DNA from: Aurelia coerulea
Lineage: Eukaryota; Cnidaria; Scyphozoa; Semaeostomeae; Ulmaridae
Direction: 5' to 3'
DNA: 64,000 bases
Assembly: GCA_039566865.1 (NCBI GenBank)
Contig: CM076945.1
Location: forward strand, 2,609,001-2,673,000
Part shown: piece after piece, positions 18,901 to 31,100 of the stretch
Layout of the letters: the number at the start of each line of letters is the position of its first letter
Position numbering within the stretch: the first letter of the stretch is position 1
Translations under genes and position numbers: made by a program
The notes under the pieces: generated by a model
Told to the model about the DNA's origin: nothing
The model's input: the letters and a program-made list of their open reading frames with translations, nothing else
The model's database searches: none

Positions 18901-20091
18901 GGCACCAGAATCATCATTCCAGAAGTCTTACAAGACAGAGCAACAAGATTAGCACATATAGGCCATCAAGGCATCGAGAAAACAAAGAGCTTACTAAGGG
19001 AAAAAATTTGGTATCCAAATATGAGCCAAAGAGTCAAAGAATTAATCGAAAAATGCAGCTCTTGTCAAGCAGTTGGTGCAAGTAAACCAGTCGAGCCAAT
19101 GCAGATAACACCTACTGAGGACATACCTTGGTATGACGTAGCTATTGACTTTCTTGGACCAATACCGAATTCTCAACAGTATTTATTAGTAGCAATTGAT
19201 AAATACACAAAGTTTCCAGAAGTGGAGATCGTACACTCTACAGCAGCGCCTGCAGTGATTCCAAAATTGGACAGAATTTTCGCCACTCATGGCATACCAG
19301 TCAAGCTTTCAAGTGATAATGGACCACCGTTTAATGGGACAGAGTTTGAGAGATACGTCAAAGCACTTAATATTGACTGGAATCCAAGTACTCCTCTTTG
19401 GCCACAGGGAAATGCTAATGTTGAGAACTTCAATAAGCCACTGGAAAAATTATTACAAACCGCACAGCTCGAGGGGAGAAACTGGAGACAGGAACTCCAA
19501 CGATTTTTACTTTCGTATAGAACGACTCCTCATGCAACAACAAAGATAGCACCATGTGAACTGTTGTATAATCGAAAGATCAGAGGATATTTACCTGAAC
19601 TGCCAGCCAAGAAAACCGTAAACAAGCACAAAGAGGCGAAAGAGAACATAGAGAAAAGTAAGGAAAGAAACAAAGAGTATTACGACAAAAGGCACAATGC
19701 AAAAGAATCAGACATCAAGGAAGGAGACATAGTAATCTGTCTACAAAAGAAAAGAAATAAATTGACCTCTAAGTTTAGTCCAGAAAGATTCACTGTTACA
19801 AGTCGCAAAGGCACCAGAGTTGTAGCAAAGAACAAAAGACATATCATTACACGAAATATATCACATTTCAAGAAAGTACCACGTTATGAGACCGTGAGAG
19901 ATGATGATGATAGCGATAGTGAAACAGAGAACAGAGACATAGATCGTAGAGAAACAGCAGATACAGAATCAGAGAACAATGAGATAGAGATCAGAGGAGA
20001 GAATCAGGACGTTAGGCCTAGACGATCACAGCGATCGAGAATACCAGTTCGAAGATATGGACTTGTCGTACCATCGAATATGAACAGGTAA
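15964..20091 (+). CDS. Gag-Pol polyprotein of the Ty3/gypsy element
   Basis: One uninterrupted frame of 1,375 codons starts at an ATG 57 bases after the 5' LTR. A Gag region is followed by a Cys-rich knuckle pair ending CX2CX4HX4C (residues 218-231). An aspartic protease LIDTGA is at 316-321. Reverse transcriptase (about 480-680) has catalytic D566 and IADD at 627-630 in place of the usual YxDD. RNase H has D775, E819 and D844. Integrase has an HHCC zinc motif (H998, H1001, C1031, C1034) and a DD35E triad, D1062, D1118 and E1154. The tail is basic then acidic, without a recognisable chromodomain. Gag and Pol lie in one frame, so no frameshift is used. All key catalytic residues are present, so the element may still be active. 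Confidence 0.95.
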   Translation: MATATNVSPMPQFQPKSDPTNTGARWTSWIERFETYLIAADIKEDERKRALLLYQAGPEVYEIFKTLPDKGESKDYKKAKDALTKHFEPARNSIYEIYNFRQAKQRADETIDEFHTRLRTLSTHCKFHDTDLEIKMQIVCNGKSSRLRRKALRDPEYKLEEMLIDGRKTEVSSAQASGMEETFQDLQIKEIRTEKTCFSCGFSFPHSNQPCPAKKANCSNCGVKGHFAKVCRKPKDTNPRKLQPRKPAQGRNYYKPAKNQGQKGDRKPQRARVVSSNPTEETSSSEDEYAYAVDNTRNSKHKTLLRLNESQQIKFLIDTGATVDVVDNQTYEKIMDKITLEPTKTKIFAYGSSTPLKLKGCFHASIESKSRYTISTFYVVEGTGGNLLSAKTAQELALIQLINKVKGMPAQKDANPDKKQEISKENSPEKKSEIPQSNDEKIQKLLNKYENVFIGEGKLKGQQVKLHIRDDVTPVLQPQRRIPYHMRKAVSKELGKLIEQGIIEKVVDQPTPWVSPIVCVPKKDGGTRICVDMREANKAIIRERHIMPTLDDFKAEVNGSKYFSKIDLKQAYHQVQLEQESRFITTFSTHEGLFQYTRLSYGTSSSAELFQNILQRNLGDIRGVKNIADDIIIFGKDRKEHDKALENCLKRLSDLNIKAKGQKCHFLQPEIKFYGLIFTEKGTRPDPDRVSKLQNAAPPQNVSEVRSFLGMANTCSDYIPNYATITLPLRELTKKNVKFKWTVVEQRAFSQLKQKLTQAPVIAYFDTKKRSLLIVDGSPKGISGILAQRENDSGSYRIISYASRALSPVESRYSQTDIEGLALVWGVEHFRLFLLGTEFDIFTDHKALEAIFNNPRSKPPARIERWIMRLQPYNFRVIYKSGQTNEADYLSRHPIDIIMKESSEERIAEEYVNYVIEHTVPKSMTLEEIKQETKKDRVLQKVQRALDTGQWNTQDKEIQPYKRCSEEITVNKTKDILMKGTRIIIPEVLQDRATRLAHIGHQGIEKTKSLLREKIWYPNMSQRVKELIEKCSSCQAVGASKPVEPMQITPTEDIPWYDVAIDFLGPIPNSQQYLLVAIDKYTKFPEVEIVHSTAAPAVIPKLDRIFATHGIPVKLSSDNGPPFNGTEFERYVKALNIDWNPSTPLWPQGNANVENFNKPLEKLLQTAQLEGRNWRQELQRFLLSYRTTPHATTKIAPCELLYNRKIRGYLPELPAKKTVNKHKEAKENIEKSKERNKEYYDKRHNAKESDIKEGDIVICLQKKRNKLTSKFSPERFTVTSRKGTRVVAKNKRHIITRNISHFKKVPRYETVRDDDDSDSETENRDIDRRETADTESENNEIEIRGENQDVRPRRSQRSRIPVRRYGLVVPSNMNR

Positions 20092-20130
20092 ACAGGAGAG
20101 AAGGAAAGACTATAAACTTGGACGTGTCGT

Positions 20131-20150
20131 TTAAAAAAAAAAGGGAGCAT
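20131..20150 (+). promoter_or_regulatory. Polypurine tract
   Basis: A run of A followed by GGGAGCAT lies directly against the TGTAG start of the 3' LTR. This is the expected plus-strand primer for reverse transcription. Confidence 0.8.
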
Positions 20151-20270
20151 TGTAGTGATTTCTGTTTATTGTTATGTTTTGTAAATACTTCAGGTAAGAT
20201 ACTTTTATGGCGTAGCTTGCTCCGAAGCACACGTCTCCTCTCTGGTCTCGGCCTACCGTAGAAGTCTACA
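20151..20270 (+). repeat. 3' LTR (120 bp)
   Basis: It starts TGTAG and ends CTACA, a 5-bp inverted pair. The last 77 bases are identical to the 5' LTR. It alone contains the 38-bp T-rich segment at 20156-20193. Confidence 0.92.
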
Positions 20271-20275
20271 CAAGC

Positions 20276-23200
20276 CAAATTCTAGGTGTCGCTGGAGAAA
20301 TTGCTTGATATCTGCTTGTCTCTCTTCCCAAAAGATCAGAAACCGAATTCCAAGTACCAGTACCAAAACGTTCAAATCTTCATGAAAAGATTAGAGAGTC
20401 ATTGTCACCCACGGTCCTTTGCGAGCATGCTGAAATTTTAGAAACTGATAAATGTGTACACTCTGTTTTCTTTTTAGCTTTGGGGTTCCTGTTGTGCTGT
20501 TGACAGCAAGGGCAATTTTGTAAATCGAAATATTCAGGTTTCCGAGAAGACAAAGCGATTTGCCTTTCGAAGGAATAGATCTCTGATTTCAGTCATATCA
20601 AAATAAACAGAAAATGCAAAGCATTTTGGCTGGCTACACGGAAGGTGTCAAAAATATTCTTCAGGCTGCCAAATCACTTTGTCTTAATCAGACCTGTATC
20701 CTTTGTTTTACAAAATTCGCCCTTGCTGCAGTTGACGATTTGTGCGATAATTTTTCTCTTGTTCTTTGTCTTTTCATGGAGGGCGTTTTTTTAATAATTG
20801 AACCACTCGTTCCAGTCCCCTTCATGGAGCCCGCTCGCTGATTTGACGCGTGCGCACTAGAGGTTTGTCGAGGCTGCAGTTGACTATTTGTTAATCAGGA
20901 CAAATAATCCGAAATAATGCGAAGTTTCTCTTGCAATTTCCGGCCTCTGCATTGAATTAGTGCAACTTTTGCAACACCAAGACCTGCTTACACCCTTCAA
21001 GTACATCTATGACTGCTTATACGAGAAGAAGAAGCATGCAGGAACCAGTGTAAAGCCGCTTTGCTACACGACCAGTTGGGGCAGGACGTTGTTGGCCTAG
21101 CACTGTGCGGAGCTATCTCGGCGAGAAATCACCGCTTGAACAAGTTCTTTTAGCTTATGGATTTGAAGGAGGTATGCACTTGTGTTTTTATTAAACTTAC
21201 TGACTACTTTAGTTGTATTTGCAACGTCCCCTAAACTTCATAAGTCACGAAACGGACGAGATGAATTTTAATATTTGTGACGAACGAGGTGAATGAAACC
21301 GATCTGTCCGCTGAGTCGGTTTCTATATTGTGGATCTTAGGTTGACTGGAGCAAGGAGATCTCATCTATGTTTCAACATGAAAGTTGCCGCAGTTATGGA
21401 CGAAACCTGAGTTCATTGGATTGTTGTGTCAGTAGTTTCATAAGTTATTTGCAGGTGCATCAAGGAAGATATCGATATTTGTGGAGAATTGTTGTCATAA
21501 TTGAGTGAGGAGAGGTTTGCGGCCTCTCTCGAAGCAAGGAACAAACAGGTTGTTCAGACGTTTATGTAAGAGAGTAGAGGAAAGAGAATACACACAACCT
21601 TCCTAAATCAAATATCGGAAGTCGATAGTCTGTTCTTTTGAACCAAACAGGCAAATACTGCATAAATTGTCTTGATTAGATTACAAACATAAATACAATT
21701 TTCAAGCTGAAGGAAATGAAGTGAGCAGATGAGCATGATGGAGTTATCTTCCTTTACTTACACCTTCTCGAATGCCTGCTCATATGAGTGGTAAGATTCT
21801 CACAGATTTATCTCTTCAGAACAAAAGGATCTATTACAGGGAAGCTATAAATGATTGATGACTTGTTTTTCTCAAATGCATCTCAGAAAAAGGGCTTTCA
21901 TCTTGTGAATGTTCATCCAGAATTTTTTCATTCATTTTGGTTGATACATTTACCAAAATATCATTTTTGAAATGAACAAGCTTGTAAACAAATGGATCAC
22001 CAAAAATTTGAACTATTTTCACCAGATGGTAACATATTTTTGAATTCTTGTTTGAGGTTTGTAAATGTTTGTCAAGGAGCACTTGATGTATCATTATGAT
22101 ATGCGTAAAATGATATAAATTGGTTTTTTGAAAAGATTACTTACAAGGTACAACATGCTTTTAAATAAATCAGAGGGTGTCTTTCAGTGGATGAAGTTTG
22201 TGTGATATAAAAGACAATTTACTTCATAATGATACTACCCATTTAAAGAATTCAGCTATCATAGAAAAGTGTAATCAAAACACAATTGAAGAAAAATTAA
22301 CAACAATTAAGTAAAGAATGAGAAGTGCAGGTGTGGTTCTAGAATCTGACTGAACAAATGTTTTTAGCTCTATATTTTCTGAAAATTAACTGGAACAAAA
22401 AATTAACATAATTAAAAAAGGTATTTTCATCAAAACTGTTCATCATTTGAGAACCAATTCTTGCATTTTTGTTTGTTTGAAGTCTGAATTCAAGTTGAAG
22501 TTTCTACCATAGGTTGTAAACTAATTTCTACAAAGGTTGATCTATTTACAGTTTAACTTTGCTCAGTTTATGCTGAAAATGTCAGAAGTTGAGAGACTGT
22601 ACTTCATTTTATGTTTTCAGCAAATAACAAATTTCATGTCTTTGTCAGAAATTTACATCAAATGATTATATTCGAGGAGGATGATGGGGATAATTATTGC
22701 TGAAATTGATTTATATGCTTGAAAAAATGGAAAAATAAATTTGACATTTTTTTACAGAAGTACATAGCTCTTTCAATGCATTCCTTTTTAATGCAAAATT
22801 TTCTATGAGCAAGGAATTTTGTCTTTAGCAGCAAAACTACTGTTGTACTGCAAAGAATTTTTGACAGCAGGTATTTTCAGGCCATAAAAATATTTTGCAC
22901 ATGTTATATTTTTCAGACTCTTGAACTGTCCAAAATTATCAGGATCCAGAAGTTTTTGTTTTGAATATACTGTATCAAAAGTGTTAATGAAACAGAGGAA
23001 TGACAGATATGTTAGAAATTGCCACAAAACAAATGCATCAGAGCTACTGCTCATGCAACTGATCATAACCAGTCAACTTCTTAGTTCCCAAGTCATTTCC
23101 AAGAGTTTTATTGTTGTCTTTTCTGGCTTAGTTTTTAGAAAATTTGATTATTGTTTTTGAATCAATTTGGACTGTTTCCAGACTAAGAATTTTCACAAAA

Positions 23201-26200
23201 TTGCGTTTAGCTCTAGGAGTACATAGGTTCTCAAAATCATGCACAAGTTGCAAACACTTTCATTAGAAACAGCTACAATATGAGTTTAGCTGTTAGCTTT
23301 CTATGATGTGCTTGTTAAGCACTAAATCCTGTTATTTTGTTTGTCAGTATGGCAAAGTAGCCATCAAACATTTGGTGCAAAACATTGTCATAATTTTTGG
23401 TATGAAAATAATTCATCACTATTGGCTCCTTTGTTTCAAATGTTGTTGAAATGTTCCTTGATATATTGTTTTTATCATTTCAAGGTACTCTCTTTTTGAA
23501 GAATGAATTTAACACTATTTCAAGTGTATCTTCTTTTTATACATTCTGCTAAAAATTTACAATACATATTTACCTCATTACTATACTTTGGTACAAGCTA
23601 CTCTACTCTACTACAAGGACAAGACCACGGGGAGCAAAAACTATGGCTACCCACGTGGCTATTTAGATAAAGAAAAAATCGAACAAAATACATAAAACTA
23701 CACCTAACTACAACAACAAAAATAAGTGTATCTGCAAAACAAAAAAATTTCAAGAACAAAGTTCTTTTGAGGAGTTTTGGACAATCTTTTTGATAACTCT
23801 TTTACCAATGACCTACAGTACAGTATTCATTGATAATGTTATTATTGTTTTTCTTTGTTGGACATCAAGCTGGTAGGGAGTGATGCATGGTGATATAAAC
23901 AAATACTTTCATATGAGCATTTACACAAACAAATCTCTCCAACTGTTCAGTTATTGTTTATTTATTGTTATTTTCAATGAGTGGATTGCTGGATTGGGGA
24001 TGGGTAGGCGAATTGATGTAAGCTTAGCTTAATAAACATGGCTTTTATGTTAAGTTAACATAAACAACTATAGCATAGGTTCCAAACCTTTAACTCAGTG
24101 TAAAAAGATGGGTGTAAAATTCTATAACCTATGTCTTCTGATTGAATGGCTTGAAAGAAACTTTAGATACTTTTCTATAATTCTACCCTTGGGCTTTTCA
24201 GAAATCATAAACCAGAACCTTTTGCTTGATACCATATTGTAGACATCCATCAACTATGGTTTTCTTCTAAATTATTTCATGTTGCGTCAAACAGCAACAT
24301 GAAAAAATTACGATGGTTTTAAGATTAAAAATTACGATGGTTTTAAGTTTTTTTTGTAAATTTTTCTTCAATTCTTGAACAGAAGAAAAACGCTCTAATT
24401 CTGAAAATATTGAAGATTTCAGAAAAGTCAAACGGTAGAATTATAGAGAAATTGCTAAAGTTTCTTTGAATTCATTCAGTTCAGAGAAATGAGTCATTGA
24501 ATTTTACACCAGCCTTTTTAAAGATTTGGAACCTGCTAACAACTATGACCACTGTAACTTTGATGGTATTGAAATAGATTACTGTAATTTACAAATTGTT
24601 ACATCAAGATATAAATACTGTAACAGATACAAAATAAACGTATACTGCATTTAATTTCTCTTTCTATTTGAGACTTTGAGAAACATTTTGTAAATTCATA
24701 CCTTTAGACAAAAATACAGATAAAAGTACTGTAGGTTATCTTTACTTTTGTGTTACAGGTTTGTAGCCATGGGTAAAGAATTTTAAAACAACGGAAAATG
24801 AATTACATAACAGAGATTGCTTTTTTATTCTTGAATTTATTACCTCTTTCTATTTGTACCAGTTTCGTCAGAAAAAATTCCTTCTTGAAAGGATAACTGC
24901 TCTGTGGATATTAAAATTTTATTGGCAAATATTTTATTTAATGGTGGACTTGTTTATATCCATTTTGAAATTTACCTGACTGAAATAGGCCGCTCTGTTC
25001 TGAAATTTTCAACCTTTTTCTTGTCAAAGCCCCTTAAAGAAACCTTCAAAACAGGCCGAAAATCATGACCAAAATCACGGCAGGAAAGGAACAATTGAGG
25101 GTCCTTTTTGATACAAATGTTTGTGTATATTTGGGATACGTTTTTCATATTAGGCTAAAGAAACCAATAAAAAAATTTATCAAATTTAGTCAGTTGAATT
25201 TTATTTCATCCATAGACTTCATTAAGTAGCCAGAATATTCCAAAATGCTGTTAAATTTTATGTTGTTCCCGTTTTTGTCATAAACAGAAAAACCACAATC
25301 AATCTGGAAGTATATAATTTGAAAGACGTTGGGGGGGATTCTGACGTAACTTTTCAGCCTAAAGGTATAACCAACTAATTTTATATAATTTCTTTTTTGA
25401 CAATTTTTGCTGACTTTTAAATTCTAGGGGGATCCCTTGTGGCGCTGCCATTGTCAATTTTGTAATTTTTGATAAGTTTACAACCAGCAATATCATTAAT
25501 TCTGTCTTTCTCTAATCAACCTCTAATTACACATCAGTTGCAAGCTGCCAGTATCTTACCTGCTCATCAACAAAATAATGTATGTATGTATGTATGTAAC
25601 CAAAGCACACTTTTCTTAATTAGGAGAGCCTCAATCAGATATTCCGTTGCATTTTGACACTTTTAATCAACCTGTACTTAGAAATTGATCATCTTTCAAA
25701 CATCTGCTTCCTTGAATTGATTGCATGGGATTTCTTGACAGCTTCTTCCAGACATATCACCATCGAAAGCTTGATGTGAGATCTATCTTAGTGACATGTT
25801 AACCAATGTTGAGCCACGCATAGAATCACAGGGCCATTGTTGCTTTTTATCAAATACTCTTTCAATCATTTTGTTTGTCAAATTGAGTCAGATCGTTATC
25901 AATTCATAGACTGTTTAGTTGGATAATTTCCTTTTATAGTTGTTAAAAACCTTCATGTTAGACTTGCAGTATGACCTTGAATGACTTGTTCCCTGCATTC
26001 TTTGATTTGTTGACGAGACTTTGGTCAATAGGGACTCATAACATTCTCTGAAATTACAGGCACATTTATTCAAAATCGCCCAATATTTGTGGTAGTTTTT
26101 GAACACTTATTCCTTCAATAAAATCACTTCAAAGTCTGTTAAAGATCTTGAACATTGGTACTTGTTGCAGGGGCTTGGCTGCCCTTCAGATATATTTCAG

Positions 26201-28162
26201 CCTTTTGGTAAATCTTTCCTCATAACACATCAGACAAACACAAGGCTGCATTTTCTCATCATTAGGCCAAGTTGGGCTCTTGAAGAAACAAGCCCTTCTC
26301 CCAAAAAGCAAATCACCCTCCCAAAGGTGGGGTTGGAAGGAAAATCTCCATTTTCCCAGCAAAACTAGTCCCCTCGTCCATGTTGGAAATAACTTTCCAG
26401 ATGCACCTGCAACAGAAAGAAGATCCAGCATGAAAATTCTGAAAGAGGCGAGTGGGTGGGAGATTCAGTGTGCAACCACTCCACACAAGTGTGCAAAATT
26501 ATTAAATTCTCAAATCAAAGTATATGTTGTACTGCAAGAAGAAGCTATGCTGCATGCACGATGATCTACAGACACGTGGATAGTAAGACACATTACATCT
26601 CTAGAGACTCGCAATCCTATGGTACTTCAAATAGCCAGATGTGTAAATCTGTGATAAAGATCAACTGTATGTTCGTTGCTTTAACTCTGATTAGAATTTC
26701 ATTGTAATCGGCATCTAAATTAGTTAATTCTCAATCTTCAGGCTTGCTAGTCATAAACATTGAAAAGGATACAAATCAAAATACAACTCATCATGGGATA
26801 TGCTTGCGTTGATGGTCAAAGTTTTGAAAGATATCAAACTTAATTTTTTTCATGTTCCAAATAACATGCAGATTGGAATGTCAAAAGGAGTTCTGGTGCA
26901 GAGTTGGGAAATCTGATTATGTTTTGTTGAACTGTAAACTCAATGAAGGGTTGAAGGAGTTAGTTTAGATTATGGTCTTCATTGAAACTGTAATTGCAGT
27001 AAGCCATTTCTTTTATCATGGTAAAACATTCTTAGGAAGGATAACTGCAATTGCGTAGGTTATTCAGATTTCCAATCAAAAAGCAAAAAAAAAATCTTGC
27101 AAGATTTTAGTTGATTTTTAAATCCAAAAGATTGCGGTCGGCAACACATGGAGTGGCCTTCTGTCTACATTCACCTCAAATAGACATGGTGGAGATTTCT
27201 GGCTGTGCTGAAATTTGCAGACTTTGCTTTGAGCTGAAAATAGTTTCAGAAAAGATCTATTTCTTTGCTATGTGTAGTTTCTGGAATGAGATAAGATGTA
27301 TCTTTATCTGTTGCTGTTTTCTTGGCAGTTCTTTAAGCTAGATTATTTGATAGAAATGTGTACAAAACAATCAGGTAATTTCAGCTGTATCATGGCGATA
27401 CTTTTCAATTGTTTAGCAGCTCTCCAACAGTGGGATAGCCTGACCTCAATTCTAACTTGTGCCAAAATATGCTAGTAAGGTCCAATTTGCAGTCCTTTAG
27501 CAGTACCATAAACAGAACTTAAGCGGCATAAGGTAGCAGTACAAAAAAAACAATTATGAACTGTTGTTGTATGCTTGAATTTGTTCTACCTTGGAAATTA
27601 GTATAGCTGCAGGTATTATGGTATTACTGCTAAGCTCAGTAGTAGTCTTCCATACTGAAATGAAAACTCAGTTATGTTAAACTTCGTACTTCGATTTGTT
27701 AAGAAGGTACCTGAGCTATAATATTTGTGCAAGAAGTCAGATATGCCAAGCATATTTTTCCTGTCAGGTACTTTCTGTTTTCATTGTCCAGAGTTCATAT
27801 TATTTCCCTCAATGTTGCTTGTGTTCTGTGTCTCTTGCTACCTTTTGAATTAAAGTGGAGACTCAAGTACTGACTGTTTTCTCTCCACTTCTGAGGCAGA
27901 TTTCTTCTCTTCTTCGACGGTAAAGGAAAAAGAAATGACAGGTTGTGGAAAAGCATCTGCAGCAGAGAGTAGTCTATAAACAGGTTGGCGTAGAGTTATG
28001 TAACCACCAACGTTTAATCTTCAAACAAATATGGTGGTTCATATCAGTCACTTTTTAACTCTCAGCTTATACATTTGCCTTGAGATTTCAGTTATTAACA
28101 ATGTGCTAATTTATAATCACTACACATAAAACTAAGACAAGTTTTTTTGTGTCAAATTGCAG
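20276..28162. other. AT-rich intergenic DNA upstream of the B56 gene
   Basis: No supported coding exon is seen in about 7.9 kb. A less AT-rich patch at about 20830-21180 ends in a GTATGC donor-like site. It could be the promoter and a non-coding first exon of the B56 gene, whose first coding exon has a splice acceptor upstream of its ATG; this is inference. A Mutator-like foldback (24072-24537) and a short TGTA microsatellite near 25579 are the other features. Confidence 0.4.
24072..24537. mobile_element. Mutator-like foldback, 466 bp, 9-bp target duplication
   Basis: Exact AACAACTAT copies flank it (24063-24071 and 24538-24546). The ends read AGCATAGGTTCCAAACCTTT at the left and, in reverse complement, AGCAGGTTCCAAATCTTT at the right. 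Inverted similarity continues for about 135 bp (blocks such as GTGTAAAATTC and TATAATTCTACC). A 9-bp duplication is characteristic of Mutator-like elements. No coding sequence is visible. Confidence 0.75.
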
Positions 28163-31100
28163 AATAAACAGAAAGGAGGAAACATGCCAGCCCACGGTGC
28201 AACTTCAGGCCCAGCCAAAGATACTTTGGATCCATTTACAAGAAAGACATCTGTCAAAAAAGTAATCAAAGGTCAGAAAAAGCAGCAAGGTTCATCACGT
28301 TTTAGGACCAAAGGAACTCAAGAGCTCACCCCACTTACACTCTTAAAAGGTATGTTGTTGTTTACATTTGTTTGTTGTGTATGGATGCTAAACAATTTGT
28401 TGGGTACCATAGCAACCCTTGCAGCACTCATTACTGTGAGTGCATAGACACCATATGCAGGGACGAAAGATCACCAAAAATTGGTTGATGGCACCTTTAC
28501 TGTACTCAGAGTGTTTTGATTGCAGGCAAATTTCCCGAACTATTTGCTGGCAGGCACATAAATTCCCCAATGAGCCATGAACCCATGTACAGCTTTGTTT
28601 ATATTATTAATTGAATCACTGGTAATCAGATAACTTTTTTGACAATACCACATGCAACTGCTTTTGTAATTTGTAGTTACGCCAGATCCGTTCTTCATGT
28701 AGATTCCTAATTTTGTTGTTATTTTTTTGAAATTCTTTGCCAAGTAAACATTTATCCTGCCCTCTGCCTTATCATAGTACCAAATCTTGCGGATGTGTGG
28801 AGGTAGTGCTATGTTTGAAACAGACAATTTACTGTAAACAATTTGATGGTGGCACTACATACTCTTTTAATGACGGATGAACAGCAGACTCGATAATGAG
28901 GTTAAGATTTTTACCGGGATTGTCTTGGGTGCATCAGAATAAAGTATCCTTTTTTTGACAGGCCATGATAAATTGACCCTAGGCCAATTTTGAAGACTGA
29001 TGATTTTCAAAATCCCAAATAAAGCTTGGCAATTTTTTTTTTCAGCGGTCTACTTTGTACTATTTATCTTGCTTTCTTGAAAGTTCAATAGTTTTAGATA
29101 GCCTTAATCGATGAAACAACAACAATCAGATTGACAAAAAGGCAGATTTTCAGAAGCTTCAGAAATTTTCTAAAGGCAGAGAGCAGAGCTAGACAAGACA
29201 ATCACTAATAGCTAGAGAAGTAGGCTGCAAAACATTGATAGAAAATTGCAAGGTATTATTTAGGATATGGAATAAAGATTAAGAAATTATTCATCAAGAA
29301 TGAATACTTTTTATGGCACATCCTGTATCTTTTGAATTTAAGATCTGAAAATCATACAAAAATTAGTTTTTTGCCACTTGTTTGCAACCTTCAAAGAAAG
29401 GTTTTTGGGGTGAACTTCACAAGTTTAAGATTTCTAAATTTCGAAGCTTGTTGAAAACTTAAAGACCAAATAATGATCTAGTCGCTATTTATACATTTTC
29501 ACCTGGGAATATAAAAGCCAGATAACATCTGCCCCCATAAAGCAAAATGTTCTGTTTTTTCACAAATGCCAGGGAAGTAGGATCTTAATTTTCTACGATT
29601 TGAGAGATCTCTCTATGTATATGCAGATGAGTCCTGGGAAAGTAGAGACTAAGCTCGCAGACAGTTCTGGCTCACAAGATCCTGTTTCATTATGCAGATA
29701 TTATTCATGTCTTTGAGCTGGGTTTTGTGTCTACGGAGTATTAAGGCCTGTTGTACTACTTTGCAAGTTCACCTGGACGAATTTCCTTTACATGTTAATG
29801 GAAACAATAACAATGACGGGACAGTGTTTGAAAGAATCACGAAAATGCTGGGCAACGACATTTTTAAGTTAGATTTCTTGTTCCTCGATTTATAAAGCAA
29901 ATTTTGTACCCTATAAAACCTTGGTACATTTAGATTATGAATCTGTACGTATAATTGTTGGATCCTGGATGAGGTTATTCCTATGAAAGTTCATTAAAAA
30001 TTCGAAAGCATCAACAAGAATTTGTAAAAACTGAACTGGATAAAGACTTTGTAGAAGTTATAGATAAACAAAGAAGTTTATGCTAAGATTGTGCAAGAAT
30101 TGAGGGATCGCTTGTGCAACATATCCTAACTAATTTTCTTCTTATTTCCAAGTCATTTCCAGGAGTTTTCTTATTGTCTTGGCAAGCACAGTCTTTATGT
30201 ATGTATGTATGTAAGACTGTCAAGTATTATCTGGGATTTTGACAGTAAAAGAGTAATTTATCAGTCTTTGGAGTTGGCCTTGTGTACGATTTATCATAAC
30301 TTCAAAAATGGGGACTTTTTTGGTGCATCCAGTATAAGGCCCTAGAGGCTGATTTCCAGTCAGTGGATGTTTCCGAGCTGGGGCGGAATATTACACAATA
30401 AAAAGTCATTCAACCTCGAATATTGAATTGCAATGCGAAATTTTTCGTCCCAAGCAACAGAATTGTTGAAAGCTCATAAAGTTCCACTGACCTTAAGATT
30501 GATAATATTGCAACCATTGACATATACAGCTGAATTAGCCATCCTATGCGAGGTGTAACTTTTCGCATTTTTTTCGAAGGCCCGTAACTTCAAATGAATT
30601 TAGAGGACGCTCAAAGTTGTCCTAAACTTCCCAAGGGACTGATTTCCGTTAATTGAGTAAAATTTCATTACCAAAGTCCGGAGCAAAGAATAGGCAAACG
30701 TTTTCTTGAAAAGAAAGCTTGCATAGATTACTAAACAAATGGCTATTTAACTGTATCGAGGGTCAAAATGTGAGTTCAGCATTCAGTTGCTGCCCCAATT
30801 ACATGTTTTGTGTCCTGCATATTTTGCTTTCCCATGTTGTCTTGGTAAAATGTTTCTTCCACCATCTTCAGCGTAATCTTCAGCGTAATCTTCAATTACC
30901 GATGCGTCTTTGTCTCACATGATAGGTTTATCCATATGACTATTGGGCATGTCATAAAGAACTTCACACGTTTGAAAATTAAGTTCACACGTTTGAAGAT
31001 TTTTGTTCTATTTTTTGTAGCATTGGAATATAGGTAAAATTTGATTTACGAAAAATCTGTTACTTTGAAATGCGTGAAAAGAGCCCTTTATAGGCCTCAA

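Larger units (their letters stand above)
15825..20270 (+). mobile_element. Complete Ty3/gypsy LTR retrotransposon
   Basis: The element is flanked by an exact 5-bp target duplication, CAAGC (15820-15824 and 20271-20275). It has LTRs with TGTAG...CTACA ends, a primer-binding site beginning TGG just inside the 5' LTR, one intact gag-pol frame, and a polypurine tract against the 3' LTR. At 4.4 kb with 120-bp LTRs it is compact for the superfamily. The domain order protease-RT-RNase H-integrase is that of Metaviridae. The intact frame and identical shared LTR sequence suggest recent insertion. No envelope-type frame is present. Confidence 0.95.

Noticed and set aside
20156..20193. The 38-bp segment missing from the 5' LTR as a spliced-out intron
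   Set aside because: The segment ends in CAG, but removing a GT...AG interval would leave one G fewer than the 5' LTR actually has. A deletion fits the bases better.
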